A stretch of 64,000 bases of DNA. It comes from Ruminococcus bovis. Lineage in GTDB: Bacteria > Bacillota > Clostridia > Oscillospirales > Acutalibacteraceae. Location: positions 1,547,941-1,611,940 of the forward strand of contig NZ_CP039381.1 in assembly GCF_005601135.1 (NCBI RefSeq), in the 5' to 3' direction. The notes under the pieces are model-generated. The model ran no database searches. It had not been told where the DNA came from and was given only the letters and a program-made list of their open reading frames with translations. Both the position numbers and the translations under genes were made by a program. Of this stretch, positions 36,160-45,645 are shown piece by piece (positions within the stretch are counted from its first letter, which is position 1; the number at the start of each line of letters is the position of its first letter).

Positions 36160-36347
36160 TATTATGTAAGAATGAAATTATAGCAATATAGTAAAGCTAA
36201 AAAACTATTTGGCTTTTATTATTTATCTAAAAGCAAACTGTAAAAATACCAAAAAAGTTTTATTACCTAAATTGCAATTTCATTTTACAATGTGCGAAAA
36301 GTTTTATTATTAAAAAATAAAATAATTTTCATAAATGCATTAGATAA

Positions 36348-36376
36348 TTGAAAAAATAGGACAAATGGTATACAAT
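36348..36376 (+). promoter_or_regulatory. Sigma-A promoter of the tethered sigma factor
   Basis: TTGAAA, 17 nt, TACAAT, about 50 nt before the ATG. It would provide basal expression. Confidence 0.6.
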
Positions 36377-36425
36377 GATAAGTACCATTGTTGAAATATT
36401 GAATTATAAAATATAAGGGATTAGT

Positions 36426-38498
36426 ATGATTGAAGAAAAATTTAAGTGTACGAAAGAATTACTTGAAAAAGTAAAAAATGGTGATGATGAAGCAACAGTT
36501 CTATTGTATAAAAACATAAAAAATATTTCTTATAAAAAGGCCTACAGTATCTTAAAAAATCATCATGATGCTGAGGATATAGCAGAGGATGTTTTTGTTA
36601 AAACAATAGAAAAAATAGATACAATAAAAAAGCCTAATGAATTTATATCATGGGTAAGTACAGTTGCAGAAAATAAAGCAAAAGATTTAATCAAGAAAAA
36701 TAAACCGGTATATATGGGTGAAAATTTTGAATATTCAACGGATGATGTGAATAGCGCTCAAAGTGTTTTACCGGAAAATATAGCAGAATCAAACGAAAAT
36801 ATAAATTTATACAAACAGTTAGTTTCAAAATTATCTGATAACCAAAGGACTGCCCTTATATTAAATAAAATTGAAGAAAAGAAATTTAGAGAAATAGCAG
36901 AGATATTGGGTTGCTCTGAAAACACTGTTAAGTCAAGAGTTCGTTTAGGTGAAATAAAATTAAAGAGAGAAGCAGAAAGACTAAAGAAAAAAGGCTATAC
37001 ACTAAATGGTATGCTACCACTGGATTTCTTTACATATATGTCAAATGCTTTAGGTATAACTGCATCAAATATTTCATCTATAATAGGGTTAACGACAAAT
37101 AAACTTTCACTAAAAGCAATGATTAGTATTGTAACTGCTATTTTGGTAGCTTTTAGTGGATTATTAGGTGTTAGTTTAGTTTATGGTGAAATTAGACCTA
37201 AACAATTTAGAACATTGGAAAAGAAGCCAAGTGATAGAAAAGTGTATTTTTCTTCACAAGCAACATCTATAAAACAAGTATTCCCTTCTAGTTCGCAAAT
37301 GTCATCAACAAACCAAACAACGATACCTACAAGTGAGAAAATAACGGAACCTGAAAATATAGCAACAGTGAATCCTATTAATGTTGTTAATCCTCAGAAT
37401 AATATTACAACAAATAATCCTTTTACATTACCAAAAAATAATGAAACATTACCAAGCAATAATAACTATAATTTAACAATACCTTCATCAAATAAGAATA
37501 CCTCAACAACTACACCTTCGATTCCTAAAAGGACTTATTTTGGAATGACAGAAGATGAAATATCATATTTAAAAACAGTTCTTGTTTATGCTAATTCACA
37601 ATCTACCTCAAGTACTACAACAGATTTTAGCAAACTTACTGATGAAGAAATGATGCTTTTATTTAGTAATTATTATGAATTATCTCAGAATTATACAGAG
37701 GGAATTGAACTTTTTCCTTCTGCTAAAGTTGCAAAGAATGATGGTGCAAGACCTACTTTTGATTATAAGTTACCATTGTCAACAGCAAGAGAAGTTGCAA
37801 AAAATGCGTTTGGTAAAACTTTTTCAGATAATATTAATATAGAGAATGATTCTCTTAACTATCTTAATTTTAACATAGCTGATGATTATCTTAATTTTAA
37901 TTATAAAGGAGAAGTAAGTAACCCTAAAAAAATATGTGATATTGAAAATGTTGAATATAGTGATGATAGAAACAATATTACAGTATCGTATAAATGTGCC
38001 GGTGGTAAATTGGTTTCAGGGACAAAGTTTTACTATGAGAAAAAAGCTGTTTTTAGACGAAATTATAATAATAGTAAATTTCCATTTATGTTAATATCAA
38101 ATACATTACAAAAAGAAATAACTAAAGATAATTCTGATTATCAGGGCGAAGTAGTTAATTTTGGACAAATGAAGTTGAATGTTCCAAAATGTTGGGGATA
38201 TGAATATATCGGTGATAATGTAATTAATTTCTATGAACCTAAAACAAGAAAAAAGGGAGGAACAGGAAATTTATTAAGCCTTGCCAAATTGACTGCTACA
38301 GAACGAAAGAAATATCATAGCAACACTTATATTTTTGATCCTTATGATAAAGAAAAAGCTTGTTGTTATATTTTTGTGAAAAACAATCAAGCATATGTTG
38401 AGAAAGGTGAAAAATACCCAACAAAAGAATGGCAAGAAATATATGATGAAGCTTATGATTGGATTCCTAGGTTTTATTCTCACACAAGAATTCGTTAA
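36426..38498 (+). CDS. ECF-type sigma factor fused to a membrane helix and outer domain
   Basis: The 690-residue protein has an N-terminal sigma region 2 (NHHDAEDIAEDVFVKTIEKI) at about residues 15-90 and region 4 (KLSDNQRTALILNKIEEKKF, CSENTVKSRVRLGEIKLKRE) at about 125-190. One transmembrane helix lies at about 233-255 (MISIVTAILVAFSGLLGV). A Ser/Thr/Asn-rich stalk (about 270-375) and an outside domain of about 310 residues with no family I recognise complete it. Sigma and sensor in one chain replace the usual separate anti-sigma factor, so proteolytic release is a plausible mechanism. ATAAGGG precedes the ATG. It is single-gene and flanked by terminators. Confidence 0.85.
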   Translation: MIEEKFKCTKELLEKVKNGDDEATVLLYKNIKNISYKKAYSILKNHHDAEDIAEDVFVKTIEKIDTIKKPNEFISWVSTVAENKAKDLIKKNKPVYMGENFEYSTDDVNSAQSVLPENIAESNENINLYKQLVSKLSDNQRTALILNKIEEKKFREIAEILGCSENTVKSRVRLGEIKLKREAERLKKKGYTLNGMLPLDFFTYMSNALGITASNISSIIGLTTNKLSLKAMISIVTAILVAFSGLLGVSLVYGEIRPKQFRTLEKKPSDRKVYFSSQATSIKQVFPSSSQMSSTNQTTIPTSEKITEPENIATVNPINVVNPQNNITTNNPFTLPKNNETLPSNNNYNLTIPSSNKNTSTTTPSIPKRTYFGMTEDEISYLKTVLVYANSQSTSSTTTDFSKLTDEEMMLLFSNYYELSQNYTEGIELFPSAKVAKNDGARPTFDYKLPLSTAREVAKNAFGKTFSDNINIENDSLNYLNFNIADDYLNFNYKGEVSNPKKICDIENVEYSDDRNNITVSYKCAGGKLVSGTKFYYEKKAVFRRNYNNSKFPFMLISNTLQKEITKDNSDYQGEVVNFGQMKLNVPKCWGYEYIGDNVINFYEPKTRKKGGTGNLLSLAKLTATERKKYHSNTYIFDPYDKEKACCYIFVKNNQAYVEKGEKYPTKEWQEIYDEAYDWIPRFYSHTRIR

Positions 38499-38533
38499 TA
38501 TATAGATTTCTACAAATATTTTGTTTACCTTCC

Positions 38534-38570
38534 AAGAACCACAAAGATTTTTCTTTGTGGTTCTTCATTT
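38534..38570 (+). terminator. Terminator 1 after the sigma gene
   Basis: A 14-bp perfect stem (AAGAACCACAAAGA with TCTTTGTGGTTCTT) and a T-rich tail. Confidence 0.85.
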
Positions 38571-38608
38571 TGCCTTTCTGTTCTCAAAAGTAAGTATATT
38601 TAAAAAGT

Positions 38609-38642
38609 AACTCTCTTTGTGAAAATGCAAAGAGAGTTTTTA
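38609..38642 (+). terminator. Terminator 2 after the sigma gene
   Basis: AACTCTCTTTG pairs with CAAAGAGAGTT and runs into TTTT. The two terminators insulate the sigma gene from the XRE gene. Confidence 0.8.
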
Positions 38643-38653
38643 TAATATCACTT

Positions 38654-38672
38654 ATGTTGATAACTTCAACAT
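38654..38672. promoter_or_regulatory. Operator 1, ATGTTG-N7-CAACAT
   Basis: ATGTTGATAACTTCAACAT is a 19-bp palindrome 46 nt upstream of the XRE gene -35. It matches two further sites at 39718 and 42387. Confidence 0.6.
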
Positions 38673-38717
38673 TTTGATAATGATATTGTAATGTTATAGC
38701 AGCATATGATGATATTG

Positions 38718-38746
38718 TTTACAAAATGTAAGGCTTGTGTTATAAT
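38718..38746 (+). promoter_or_regulatory. Promoter of the XRE regulator gene
   Basis: TTTACA, 17 nt, TATAAT with an extended TGT. Confidence 0.7.
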
Positions 38747-38783
38747 GAATTCATCAATTTAACAATGAAAGGTTTGTGAAATA

Positions 38784-39713
38784 ATGACTGATTATGTTTA
38801 TGATGTTGATGATATTAAGGAAAAACTTAAGAAATTGAGAAATAGTAAAGGCCTTACACAACAAGGGTTTGTTGATGATTTTAAACAGAAAACAGGCTTA
38901 ATTGTTGCTAGGGAAACTGTTGCCACTTGGGAAAATTTAAATGACAAAAAAAGAACATTGCCAAGCTTAGTTATGCTTGTTGACTTGTGTAACTTTTACA
39001 AATGTGATATGTCTTATTTTTTTGAGAGAAAAGGAGTAATATCTGAAGAAACAGATAAGATAGCTACTTTACTTAACACATCCGAAAGAACGGTAGAAAC
39101 TCTCAGAGATTGCAGCAGTTATGGAGCTTTCCTTGATAAATTTATCAAGAATATATCCAAAGAAAGTGTTGAAGCTATAAATAATAATGAGAACTATTGG
39201 TTCTTAATTAATAATTTTCTGACAAGTAATTCCTTTGAAGAACTTGCAAACCGTACACAACAATTAGTGGTTAATAATGTTATTGATGGTGCTGTTAAGA
39301 CTATTTTCACAAACAAATTTCTTAAGAACCTGAAAAAATATTTTGATGAGTTTTATTTTTCAGAGTTCCCTACAGAAATGACAAAGACTAATTTTACTAA
39401 GTTTTTGTGTAAGAAAATTCTTTCTGAGAATTTTAATTCTGAAGAATTTGTAGAAAGCAATTTCCTAGAAGAAGGAAAAAATTGCATATACAATTTATGT
39501 GAAGATTTTTCTGCTTTTTCTCAGAATGAACAGTATGCTTTAATAATAGATTTTATCTCTGATATAGCCTATGATTTCTTTGAGAAAGAAAAGAGAATTG
39601 AAGTATCTGTTGGTAGATTAAGGGATATAATGTATTCCTTGCTTATGGAGACTATTAAGAATGAGTCTAATAAAATCAAAAAAGATTTAAAGAATAACGC
39701 AAAGAAACTATAA
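38784..39713 (+). CDS. XRE-family transcriptional regulator with helical C-terminal domain
   Basis: The 309-residue protein has an N-terminal helix-turn-helix (residues 10-75: KKLRNSKGLTQQGFVDDF, ARETVATWEN, VMLVDLCNFYKCDMSYFF) and a C-terminal part of about 230 residues that appears all-helical and is not recognised. The palindromes at 38654 and 39718 flank the gene, so autoregulation and control of the next gene are likely. GAAAGG precedes the ATG. Confidence 0.85.
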   Translation: MTDYVYDVDDIKEKLKKLRNSKGLTQQGFVDDFKQKTGLIVARETVATWENLNDKKRTLPSLVMLVDLCNFYKCDMSYFFERKGVISEETDKIATLLNTSERTVETLRDCSSYGAFLDKFIKNISKESVEAINNNENYWFLINNFLTSNSFEELANRTQQLVVNNVIDGAVKTIFTNKFLKNLKKYFDEFYFSEFPTEMTKTNFTKFLCKKILSENFNSEEFVESNFLEEGKNCIYNLCEDFSAFSQNEQYALIIDFISDIAYDFFEKEKRIEVSVGRLRDIMYSLLMETIKNESNKIKKDLKNNAKKL

Positions 39714-39717
39714 GTTT

Positions 39718-39736
39718 ATGTTGACATTTACAACAT
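39718..39736. promoter_or_regulatory. Operator 2, ATGTTG-N7-CAACAT
   Basis: ATGTTGACATTTACAACAT starts 5 nt after the XRE stop and lies upstream of the EEP-nuclease gene. Confidence 0.6.
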
Positions 39737-39864
39737 TTGTATTTGAGTGTGAATTTTGATGTTGCATCTTACTTCGTGACTTTTACATATTGTATGGGGT
39801 ATAATTACTATCAAGAAAGATTTTCATAATTTTTAAATTATTGTTGATAAGGAGTATTACTATT

Positions 39865-40683
39865 ATGGAAAAAGCAGTTTGGAGTCCACAGATGATAAAG
39901 GTAGCAGAGTGGAACATCCATATGATGGCAAATGTGGTAGAAAAATTCCCATATATTATTGAAGAAACTTTGGAAATAAAAAATTATTTTTATGATATAA
40001 TCGTCTTAGTAGAGTACAAGCAAAATATTGAATTTGAAAAGAAACTTCAAAATATTGGCTATAGAGTATTTACGAATTCTCCTTTAAAAAAGAAGAATGA
40101 AGAATTAATTACTATTAAGGAAGATTTAATTAATGAAGTTGTTGAGGTTAATAAAAATATCCCATTAAATGTAGGAGAGATACATCCTAATTTTCTCCAT
40201 GTAAAATTTAAAAGAAAAGATGGCAAAATTTTTAATATTATCGGTATAAGGAATTTGTACGGTGAAGATTATCGTTTGCAGATGGAAGCAATAAAACGCT
40301 ATTTAGCGAAAATTGTTGATGAAGATATTATTGTTGTTGGTGATTTTAATGTTATTTCAAGTAATATAGAAAAATTTTTACCTGCAAATTTCCGTACCTA
40401 CCAACCAAGACATAACAGAAGTTTATATAATACTGAAAACTTTATTAATAATTACAGCTATTTCTTTACAGAAAAAGACAAACACATAATTAAGGGTATG
40501 AATGCATTAGACTTTTGTATTTCTAACATGGAAGGCATTACAAACTTATCATATAGTTGGGATTTTATTAATCACTGCAATGTGTATCCTAAAAAATCCA
40601 CTATAGAAAGAAATGTTACTAAATTGAACATACCTGTAGGTTATCCTGATCACGCTTTATTTACTTTTGTAGTGGATATATGA
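39865..40683 (+). CDS. Endonuclease/exonuclease/phosphatase (DNase I-fold) protein
   Basis: The 272-residue protein has the metal and catalytic motifs of the EEP superfamily in order: VAEWNIH, IIVLVEYKQ, a Tyr/Arg segment, VVGDFNVIS, ALDFCISN and PDHALFTF. There is no signal peptide or membrane helix, so it acts in the cytoplasm, possibly on nucleic acid, phosphoinositide-like or phosphodiester substrates. The ATG at 39865 has AAGGAG 10 nt upstream; an in-frame TTG at 39841 precedes that site. It lies next to the XRE gene with a shared operator type, which suggests a regulated stress or defence enzyme. The substrate is unknown. Confidence 0.82.
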   Translation: MEKAVWSPQMIKVAEWNIHMMANVVEKFPYIIEETLEIKNYFYDIIVLVEYKQNIEFEKKLQNIGYRVFTNSPLKKKNEELITIKEDLINEVVEVNKNIPLNVGEIHPNFLHVKFKRKDGKIFNIIGIRNLYGEDYRLQMEAIKRYLAKIVDEDIIVVGDFNVISSNIEKFLPANFRTYQPRHNRSLYNTENFINNYSYFFTEKDKHIIKGMNALDFCISNMEGITNLSYSWDFINHCNVYPKKSTIERNVTKLNIPVGYPDHALFTFVVDI

Positions 40684-40732
40684 TTTTGTACATAAAGCCT
40701 AGAAAATAATGCCTTTGCATAAATGCAAAATA

Positions 40733-40761
40733 TTGTAGTAACAATAAAATTGTGGTATAAT
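40733..40761 (+). promoter_or_regulatory. Promoter of the beta-helix protein gene
   Basis: TTGTAG, 17 nt, TATAAT with an extended TGG. Confidence 0.7.
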
Positions 40762-40817
40762 AAACAATAAGTCTAACGATAGATTTTTGAATATTATATA
40801 GAAGGAAAATGATGTAA

Positions 40818-42323
40818 TTGTTAAAAGGTAAAAGAAAAATTGCAATTTCTTTTTTCAACTTATTGTTGACTACAATAATGCTTTTCTCATCTAATATATT
40901 ATCGGTTAAAGGTGCAGGAAGATATTATCCAACACTATCTTATGCTATTTGTAAATGTGATAAAAGTTGTGAAAAATGTATGATTAAAGATGAAAATTCA
41001 CAAGATGAAAGTGAAGTGCATTGTAAGTTTCAAGGTATATCAGCTTGTGAATGTAAGTGCAATTTTATTAAATTAGCTTCTTTTTCTACAGATAATTCTC
41101 ATATATGGACTGATAAGAAAAGTGCAGTAATAAAGGCTATTCTTAAGGATAAAAAGAATAAGGTAGTTAATGAAAAATATGTTCAAATCGGTAAAACACC
41201 TTCAAATGATAAGGTGAAAGCTGAGAGAAATTGTTATTATTATATTATCGGTAGAAAGGATAAATCCGGTAAGGTCGTTTATGACAACAGTAAAAGAAGA
41301 ATAGGACAGTACTATATTCAAGAATTATTTGAATTAAATAGGTTAACTGAAAAGAAATACAAACTGTATATAACTTTACCTAAAACTAATTTATATACAA
41401 ATGGATATTATAGAATTTTTGGCAATACAACTTTTGATGGTAGTGGTTGTATTATCACAAAAACTAATGACAATCCATTTATGATTAATTTTGATGATTT
41501 AGACAGTAATACAGTTAAGTATAGTGGTTCAAGCAATATTACTGTAAAGAATATGACAGTTGATTGTACTGATAAATCTGATGGTACTATCAATCACTAT
41601 ATAAACGGATTTTTCTATATGGCTCATTGTTCAAATGTTGTTGTGGACCATATTGCAGTAAAAAACGGTAGATATAACGGTCATGTATTCCAGATTACCG
41701 GTGCAAGGAATGTTACTGTTTCAGACTCTAAGTTTTACAATTTACTGTATATAAATAGAAACACCAACAGAAGATATACCAGAGAAAACTGTGGCAATAG
41801 AAAAGAGAAAAATCCCGAATATTACGGTAATCCTTTATTTAACTATGAGGTAATTCAGATTGAACCTGATTTTTCCAATACAAATAACGGTACAGCCTTT
41901 GCTTTGCCTACAATTAAAATGTCCAATGATGATACAGTTAGTAAGGATGTTACAATAGAATTTTGCCGATTTGAAAATGTTATGAGGGCAATCGGTAATC
42001 ATTCTACAAAAGTAAAAATTTGCAATCGTATAACAATTTATAATAATATTTTTGTTAATACACTAGGTCATGCAGTTGTTTTGCCACGATATAATTATGT
42101 TACTGTGTGTAATAATATTTTTAACAAAATCAGCACAAAACAAGTTGGTGGTAGCTTGGTTTATTACGGAAAATATATTGAAGTAAATACTATGAATGTG
42201 TATGAAAATCTAATGTTCAATGTTTATAACGGTTGTAACAAAATAAATATAGTTGATTATTGGGGTAAATCTCATACAAAAATTGATGATAAACCCAATA
42301 CAAATACTGACACTACAAAATAA
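40818..42323 (+). CDS. Secreted right-handed beta-helix protein (pectate-lyase-like fold)
   Basis: The 501-residue protein has a signal peptide (about residues 8-32), a Cys-rich stretch (about 43-90: CKCDKSCEKC, CECKC), then about 300 residues of beta-helix repeats (SSNITVKNMTVDCTDKS, CSNVVVDHIAVKNGRYNG, ARNVTVSDSKFYN, CNRITIYNNIFVN). This fold is common in polysaccharide lyases and hydrolases; no catalytic signature is certain. The start is a TTG at 40818 with GAAGGA about 12 nt upstream; no better start is in frame. The tail NTNTDTTK has no anchor. Confidence 0.75.
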   Translation: MLKGKRKIAISFFNLLLTTIMLFSSNILSVKGAGRYYPTLSYAICKCDKSCEKCMIKDENSQDESEVHCKFQGISACECKCNFIKLASFSTDNSHIWTDKKSAVIKAILKDKKNKVVNEKYVQIGKTPSNDKVKAERNCYYYIIGRKDKSGKVVYDNSKRRIGQYYIQELFELNRLTEKKYKLYITLPKTNLYTNGYYRIFGNTTFDGSGCIITKTNDNPFMINFDDLDSNTVKYSGSSNITVKNMTVDCTDKSDGTINHYINGFFYMAHCSNVVVDHIAVKNGRYNGHVFQITGARNVTVSDSKFYNLLYINRNTNRRYTRENCGNRKEKNPEYYGNPLFNYEVIQIEPDFSNTNNGTAFALPTIKMSNDDTVSKDVTIEFCRFENVMRAIGNHSTKVKICNRITIYNNIFVNTLGHAVVLPRYNYVTVCNNIFNKISTKQVGGSLVYYGKYIEVNTMNVYENLMFNVYNGCNKINIVDYWGKSHTKIDDKPNTNTDTTK

Positions 42324-42351
42324 TTAATAACTATAAATAAAGTCTATAAAG

Positions 42352-42385
42352 CACCTATGAGAATTTTAACCTCATAGGTGTTTTT
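42352..42385 (+). terminator. Terminator after the beta-helix gene
   Basis: CACCTATGAG pairs with CTCATAGGTG and is followed by TTTTT. Confidence 0.9.
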
Positions 42386-42408
42386 AATGTTGTAAATTAC
42401 AACATTAA
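42384..42408. promoter_or_regulatory. Operator 3, extended perfect palindrome with ATGTTG-N7-CAACAT core
   Basis: The 19-bp core ATGTTGTAAATTACAACAT (42387-42405) is extended by three matched bases on each side. It overlaps the end of the terminator and lies about 130 nt upstream of the surface-protein gene at 42541. Confidence 0.6.
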
Positions 42409-42540
42409 TTAGTAGTGTGTATTTTTAGTGTCGTAGATTTTTTCTTTAAATTACAACTTATAAAGTTTATAATTATTGTACGGAAGATGTTAGTATACTT
42501 TATGTATAACAGTAAAATAAAAATTTATTTAGGAGGAAAA

Positions 42541-44727
42541 ATGAAAATGAGTAAAAAATTAATATCAATTCTACTTTCTGTTGTTATGGTAGTTAGTGTT
42601 TTCACCACATTACCGATAGCCTCAGCAGTAGAAACAAATAGTAATTCTACTGAAAACACAGAAACAAAGTATGTGACTAATTTAGGTGGAACTTATACAG
42701 GACCTATAAAGAATAAATCTAAAAGATTTTACTTTGCTATGCCAAAAGAATGGCGTACATTTAGCAATGCAACTGCTTGTGCATATTGGTGGGATGGTGA
42801 AGATAGTTGTGTTGATTGGCAAAATTCCTATGAAATGAGACCAACTACTATTGATACTGATGATGGTTCAAAAGTTTATTATATTGATGTTGCTGAAGAT
42901 GTAAATGTAATTCTATTTAATAATGGTATTGACCTAGGACAAAAATCTGAGGATGAAGAATTACCACCAAATTATGGCAAAGTTTGTCAGACAGTAACAA
43001 TTGGCTTAGAAGGTTATGGCCCTAATGAATCTATGACTTATCCGGATGGACTTGATTCAATGAATAATATGATTTATGTTCCTAATGATATTGAGGATGA
43101 ATCATTAAGTTCTAAAGTTTATGGTGGTGAATGGTACTATTTACATAGTGACGGTAAATGGGATACAGTAAAAGGTTCAGTATATGAAACTAAAGATGTT
43201 AATGTCAAACTTGATAAAAGAAAAGATACGGTTAACATAGGTGGTACAATCCAACTTAATGCTACTTTTGAAAATTTGTCTCCTGATGCTAAAATTACTT
43301 GGAGTTCAAGTGACACTAATATTGCTACTGTTGACAATAATGGTACAGTATATGGTGTTGATGAAGGTACTGCTAAAATCAAAATTTCAGTACAAAATCC
43401 GGGGGAAACTACACTTTTATGTACTTATTGTACAGTAGAAGTGAAAAGTGTGTTACTAGGTATAAAAATCACTAAATTACCTAGCAAAACTACATATTAT
43501 GAGGGCGAAGAACTTGACTCTGATATAATTACAAAGGGAATAGAAGTTGTGGCTATATATAGTGGTAATCGTAAAGTTGTACTTAATAGTGCTTTTTACG
43601 ATGAAGATAATCATGATGGTTATATTGTAGCAGAACCTAGATATGAAGTGGGAAAGAACACTGTAACTATTAAGTATGGTGGTTTTACTGATACATTTGA
43701 AATTACTATATTGTCAAAACAAATTAAGGGAATAACTGTTTATCCACCTGAAAAATTAACTTATGTTGTAGGTGAAGATCTGGACATTGACGGTATGGAT
43801 GTAATAGCTGATTATGCAGATGGTACATTTGGTAATGTTTATGATTACTCAATAGGTGACTATGATTTTTCTACTGTCGGTGAGAAAATTATTGAGGTTA
43901 CTTGTAGAGGTCAAAAAGGACATTTTATGGTTTATGTTGAACCAAAAGATATTGATGAAATTTTGGTTTCATTATCACCTGACAGAACCGATTATTATGT
44001 AGATGATGAGATTGATTCATCGGATATTGAAGTTTACATTCAATACGCAGATGGTTCTTTAGAAGAAACAAAAGATTATTATTTAAATTATGATTTTTCT
44101 ACAGCAGGTAAGAAAATTGTAACAGTATCATATCATAACTATAGAAAGAGTTTTGTTGTGAATGTTAAATCAAAGACCGAACCTACCACTACAAAACCAA
44201 CTGTAAAGAAAGTTACTAAAGTTGAAGTAAGTAAGAATTCTGTTACACTATTAAATGGCAGAAGTACAACTGTAAAAGCAACAGTAACTCCAACTAATGC
44301 AACAAATAAAAAATTAAAGTGGACAAGTTCTAATGCTAAAGTAGCAACAGTAAACCAAAGTGGTAAAATTACTGCAAAGGGTAGAGGCACTGCAACAGTT
44401 AAAGTTATGGCACTTGATGGTAGCAATAAATACGCTACTGTTAAGGTAACATTAAAGCAACCTGTAACATCTGTTAAACTTAACAGAAAATCAGCTAACC
44501 TAAAAGTAAAGGGTAGCTCAAAGCAGAAAACAGTTACACTAAAAGCTACTGTTTATCCAAAGAATGCAAATAATAAAGCAGTTTCTTGGAAGTCCTCAAA
44601 TTCTAAAATTGCTACAGTTAATAGCAAAGGTAAAGTAACTGCAAAGAAAAAAGGCACTTGCTATATTACAGTTACTGCAAAAGACGGTAGTAAAAAGTCT
44701 GCAAAGTGTAAGATTGTAGTAAAATAA
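42541..44727 (+). CDS. Secreted starch-binding-like protein: CBM26-like, Big_2, three Big_3, two Big_2
   Basis: The 728-residue protein has a signal peptide to about residue 30. About 40-210 is a module also found in the gene at 59212 (RFYFAMPKEWRTFSNATAC, VYYIDVAEDVNVILFNNG) that resembles CBM26 starch-binding modules. A Big_2 domain lies at about 220-300, three Big_3 at about 305-545, and the shared Big_2 pair at about 550-728. No enzyme domain is present, so it probably binds glucans at the cell surface. The ATG at 42541 has AGGAGG 4 nt upstream; the ATG at 42547 is also possible. Confidence 0.78.
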   Translation: MKMSKKLISILLSVVMVVSVFTTLPIASAVETNSNSTENTETKYVTNLGGTYTGPIKNKSKRFYFAMPKEWRTFSNATACAYWWDGEDSCVDWQNSYEMRPTTIDTDDGSKVYYIDVAEDVNVILFNNGIDLGQKSEDEELPPNYGKVCQTVTIGLEGYGPNESMTYPDGLDSMNNMIYVPNDIEDESLSSKVYGGEWYYLHSDGKWDTVKGSVYETKDVNVKLDKRKDTVNIGGTIQLNATFENLSPDAKITWSSSDTNIATVDNNGTVYGVDEGTAKIKISVQNPGETTLLCTYCTVEVKSVLLGIKITKLPSKTTYYEGEELDSDIITKGIEVVAIYSGNRKVVLNSAFYDEDNHDGYIVAEPRYEVGKNTVTIKYGGFTDTFEITILSKQIKGITVYPPEKLTYVVGEDLDIDGMDVIADYADGTFGNVYDYSIGDYDFSTVGEKIIEVTCRGQKGHFMVYVEPKDIDEILVSLSPDRTDYYVDDEIDSSDIEVYIQYADGSLEETKDYYLNYDFSTAGKKIVTVSYHNYRKSFVVNVKSKTEPTTTKPTVKKVTKVEVSKNSVTLLNGRSTTVKATVTPTNATNKKLKWTSSNAKVATVNQSGKITAKGRGTATVKVMALDGSNKYATVKVTLKQPVTSVKLNRKSANLKVKGSSKQKTVTLKATVYPKNANNKAVSWKSSNSKIATVNSKGKVTAKKKGTCYITVTAKDGSKKSAKCKIVVK
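44191..44724 (+). repeat. Shared Big_2 pair, copy 2 (coding)
   Basis: It is highly similar in DNA to 35497-36030 and 61054-61587. Confidence 0.85.
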
Positions 44728-44758
44728 ATTTATAAAAATAATATCTGAAATTGTGTTG

Positions 44759-44782
44759 AACCCCTTGTTTTGCAAGGGGTTT
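44759..44782 (+). terminator. Terminator after the CBM26-like gene
   Basis: AACCCCTTG pairs with CAAGGGGTT. The T-tract is short. Confidence 0.7.
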
Positions 44783-44819
44783 GATACTCTCTAAAATTAA
44801 TTTAAAAAGGTGGAGTTAA

Positions 44820-45521
44820 ATGAGTACATATGTTGTCGGAGATATTCACGGAGAATTTAATCAGCTTTTAGAATTATTAAATACAATGGATTTTTCTTCT
44901 AAGGATTGGCTATATGTAATGGGTGATGTTGTGGATAAAGGTGAATATCCTATCAAATCATTGCAGTTACTTATGGGTTTGCCTAACTGTACTTGTCTTA
45001 TGGGAAATCATGAGTTAATGATGCTGAAGAATAGAGAAATGATAAATAATCTAGGTAATCTTTCTAAGAAATTTATAGAGAATAATTGTTTAAACATTTT
45101 AGATTGGCTTAATAATGGTGCCGAGTCTACATTATGTGAACTTTCTGAATTGTCTTTAGATGAAAGAAATAAGATTTTGGATTATGTAGAAAAGTTTAAG
45201 CCTTATGTTGAACTGAGTGTTAATGGTGTTGATTATTTGTTGGTACATGGAGGACTAGGAAATTTTTCAGTTGAAAAACCTATTGCCGATTATTCATTAG
45301 AAGAATTAGTTTGGGATAGACCTGACTATAGCAAAGAATATTTCAGTAACAAGATTTTAGTAACCGGTCATACACCAACTCAGCGTATAAAAGAAAATAC
45401 ATTGCCGGGTTATATTTTTATGGGTAATAATCATATCGCACTTGATTGTGGTGCTTTTTCTCCTAAAGGTAAATTAGCCGGTATCTGCCTTGAAACTATG
45501 GAAGAATTTTATTCCAGATAA
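44820..45521 (+). CDS. Metallophosphoesterase, serine/threonine phosphatase-like
   Basis: The 233-residue calcineurin-fold enzyme has the two-metal motifs GDIHGE, GDVVDKG, GNHE, VHGG and GHTPT, as in bacterial PrpA/PrpE-type phosphatases and Ap4A hydrolase relatives. It is cytoplasmic. AAGGTGGAG precedes the ATG. It lies between surface genes with no evident partner. The substrate (protein or dinucleotide) cannot be told from sequence. Confidence 0.88.
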   Translation: MSTYVVGDIHGEFNQLLELLNTMDFSSKDWLYVMGDVVDKGEYPIKSLQLLMGLPNCTCLMGNHELMMLKNREMINNLGNLSKKFIENNCLNILDWLNNGAESTLCELSELSLDERNKILDYVEKFKPYVELSVNGVDYLLVHGGLGNFSVEKPIADYSLEELVWDRPDYSKEYFSNKILVTGHTPTQRIKENTLPGYIFMGNNHIALDCGAFSPKGKLAGICLETMEEFYSR

Positions 45522-45587
45522 ATCTTTCTATAATAATTTTAAAAACTTTACTAATATTGTAATTTGAGATAATTATTATGTATATAC

Positions 45588-45616
45588 TTGAATAAAATGT
45601 TAGAATTATGTATAAT
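45588..45616 (+). promoter_or_regulatory. Promoter of the zinc-ribbon/PASTA/YARHG gene
   Basis: TTGAAT, 17 nt, TATAAT. Confidence 0.7.
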
Positions 45617-45645
45617 TTTATTATACGAATGGGAGGTAAATTGTT

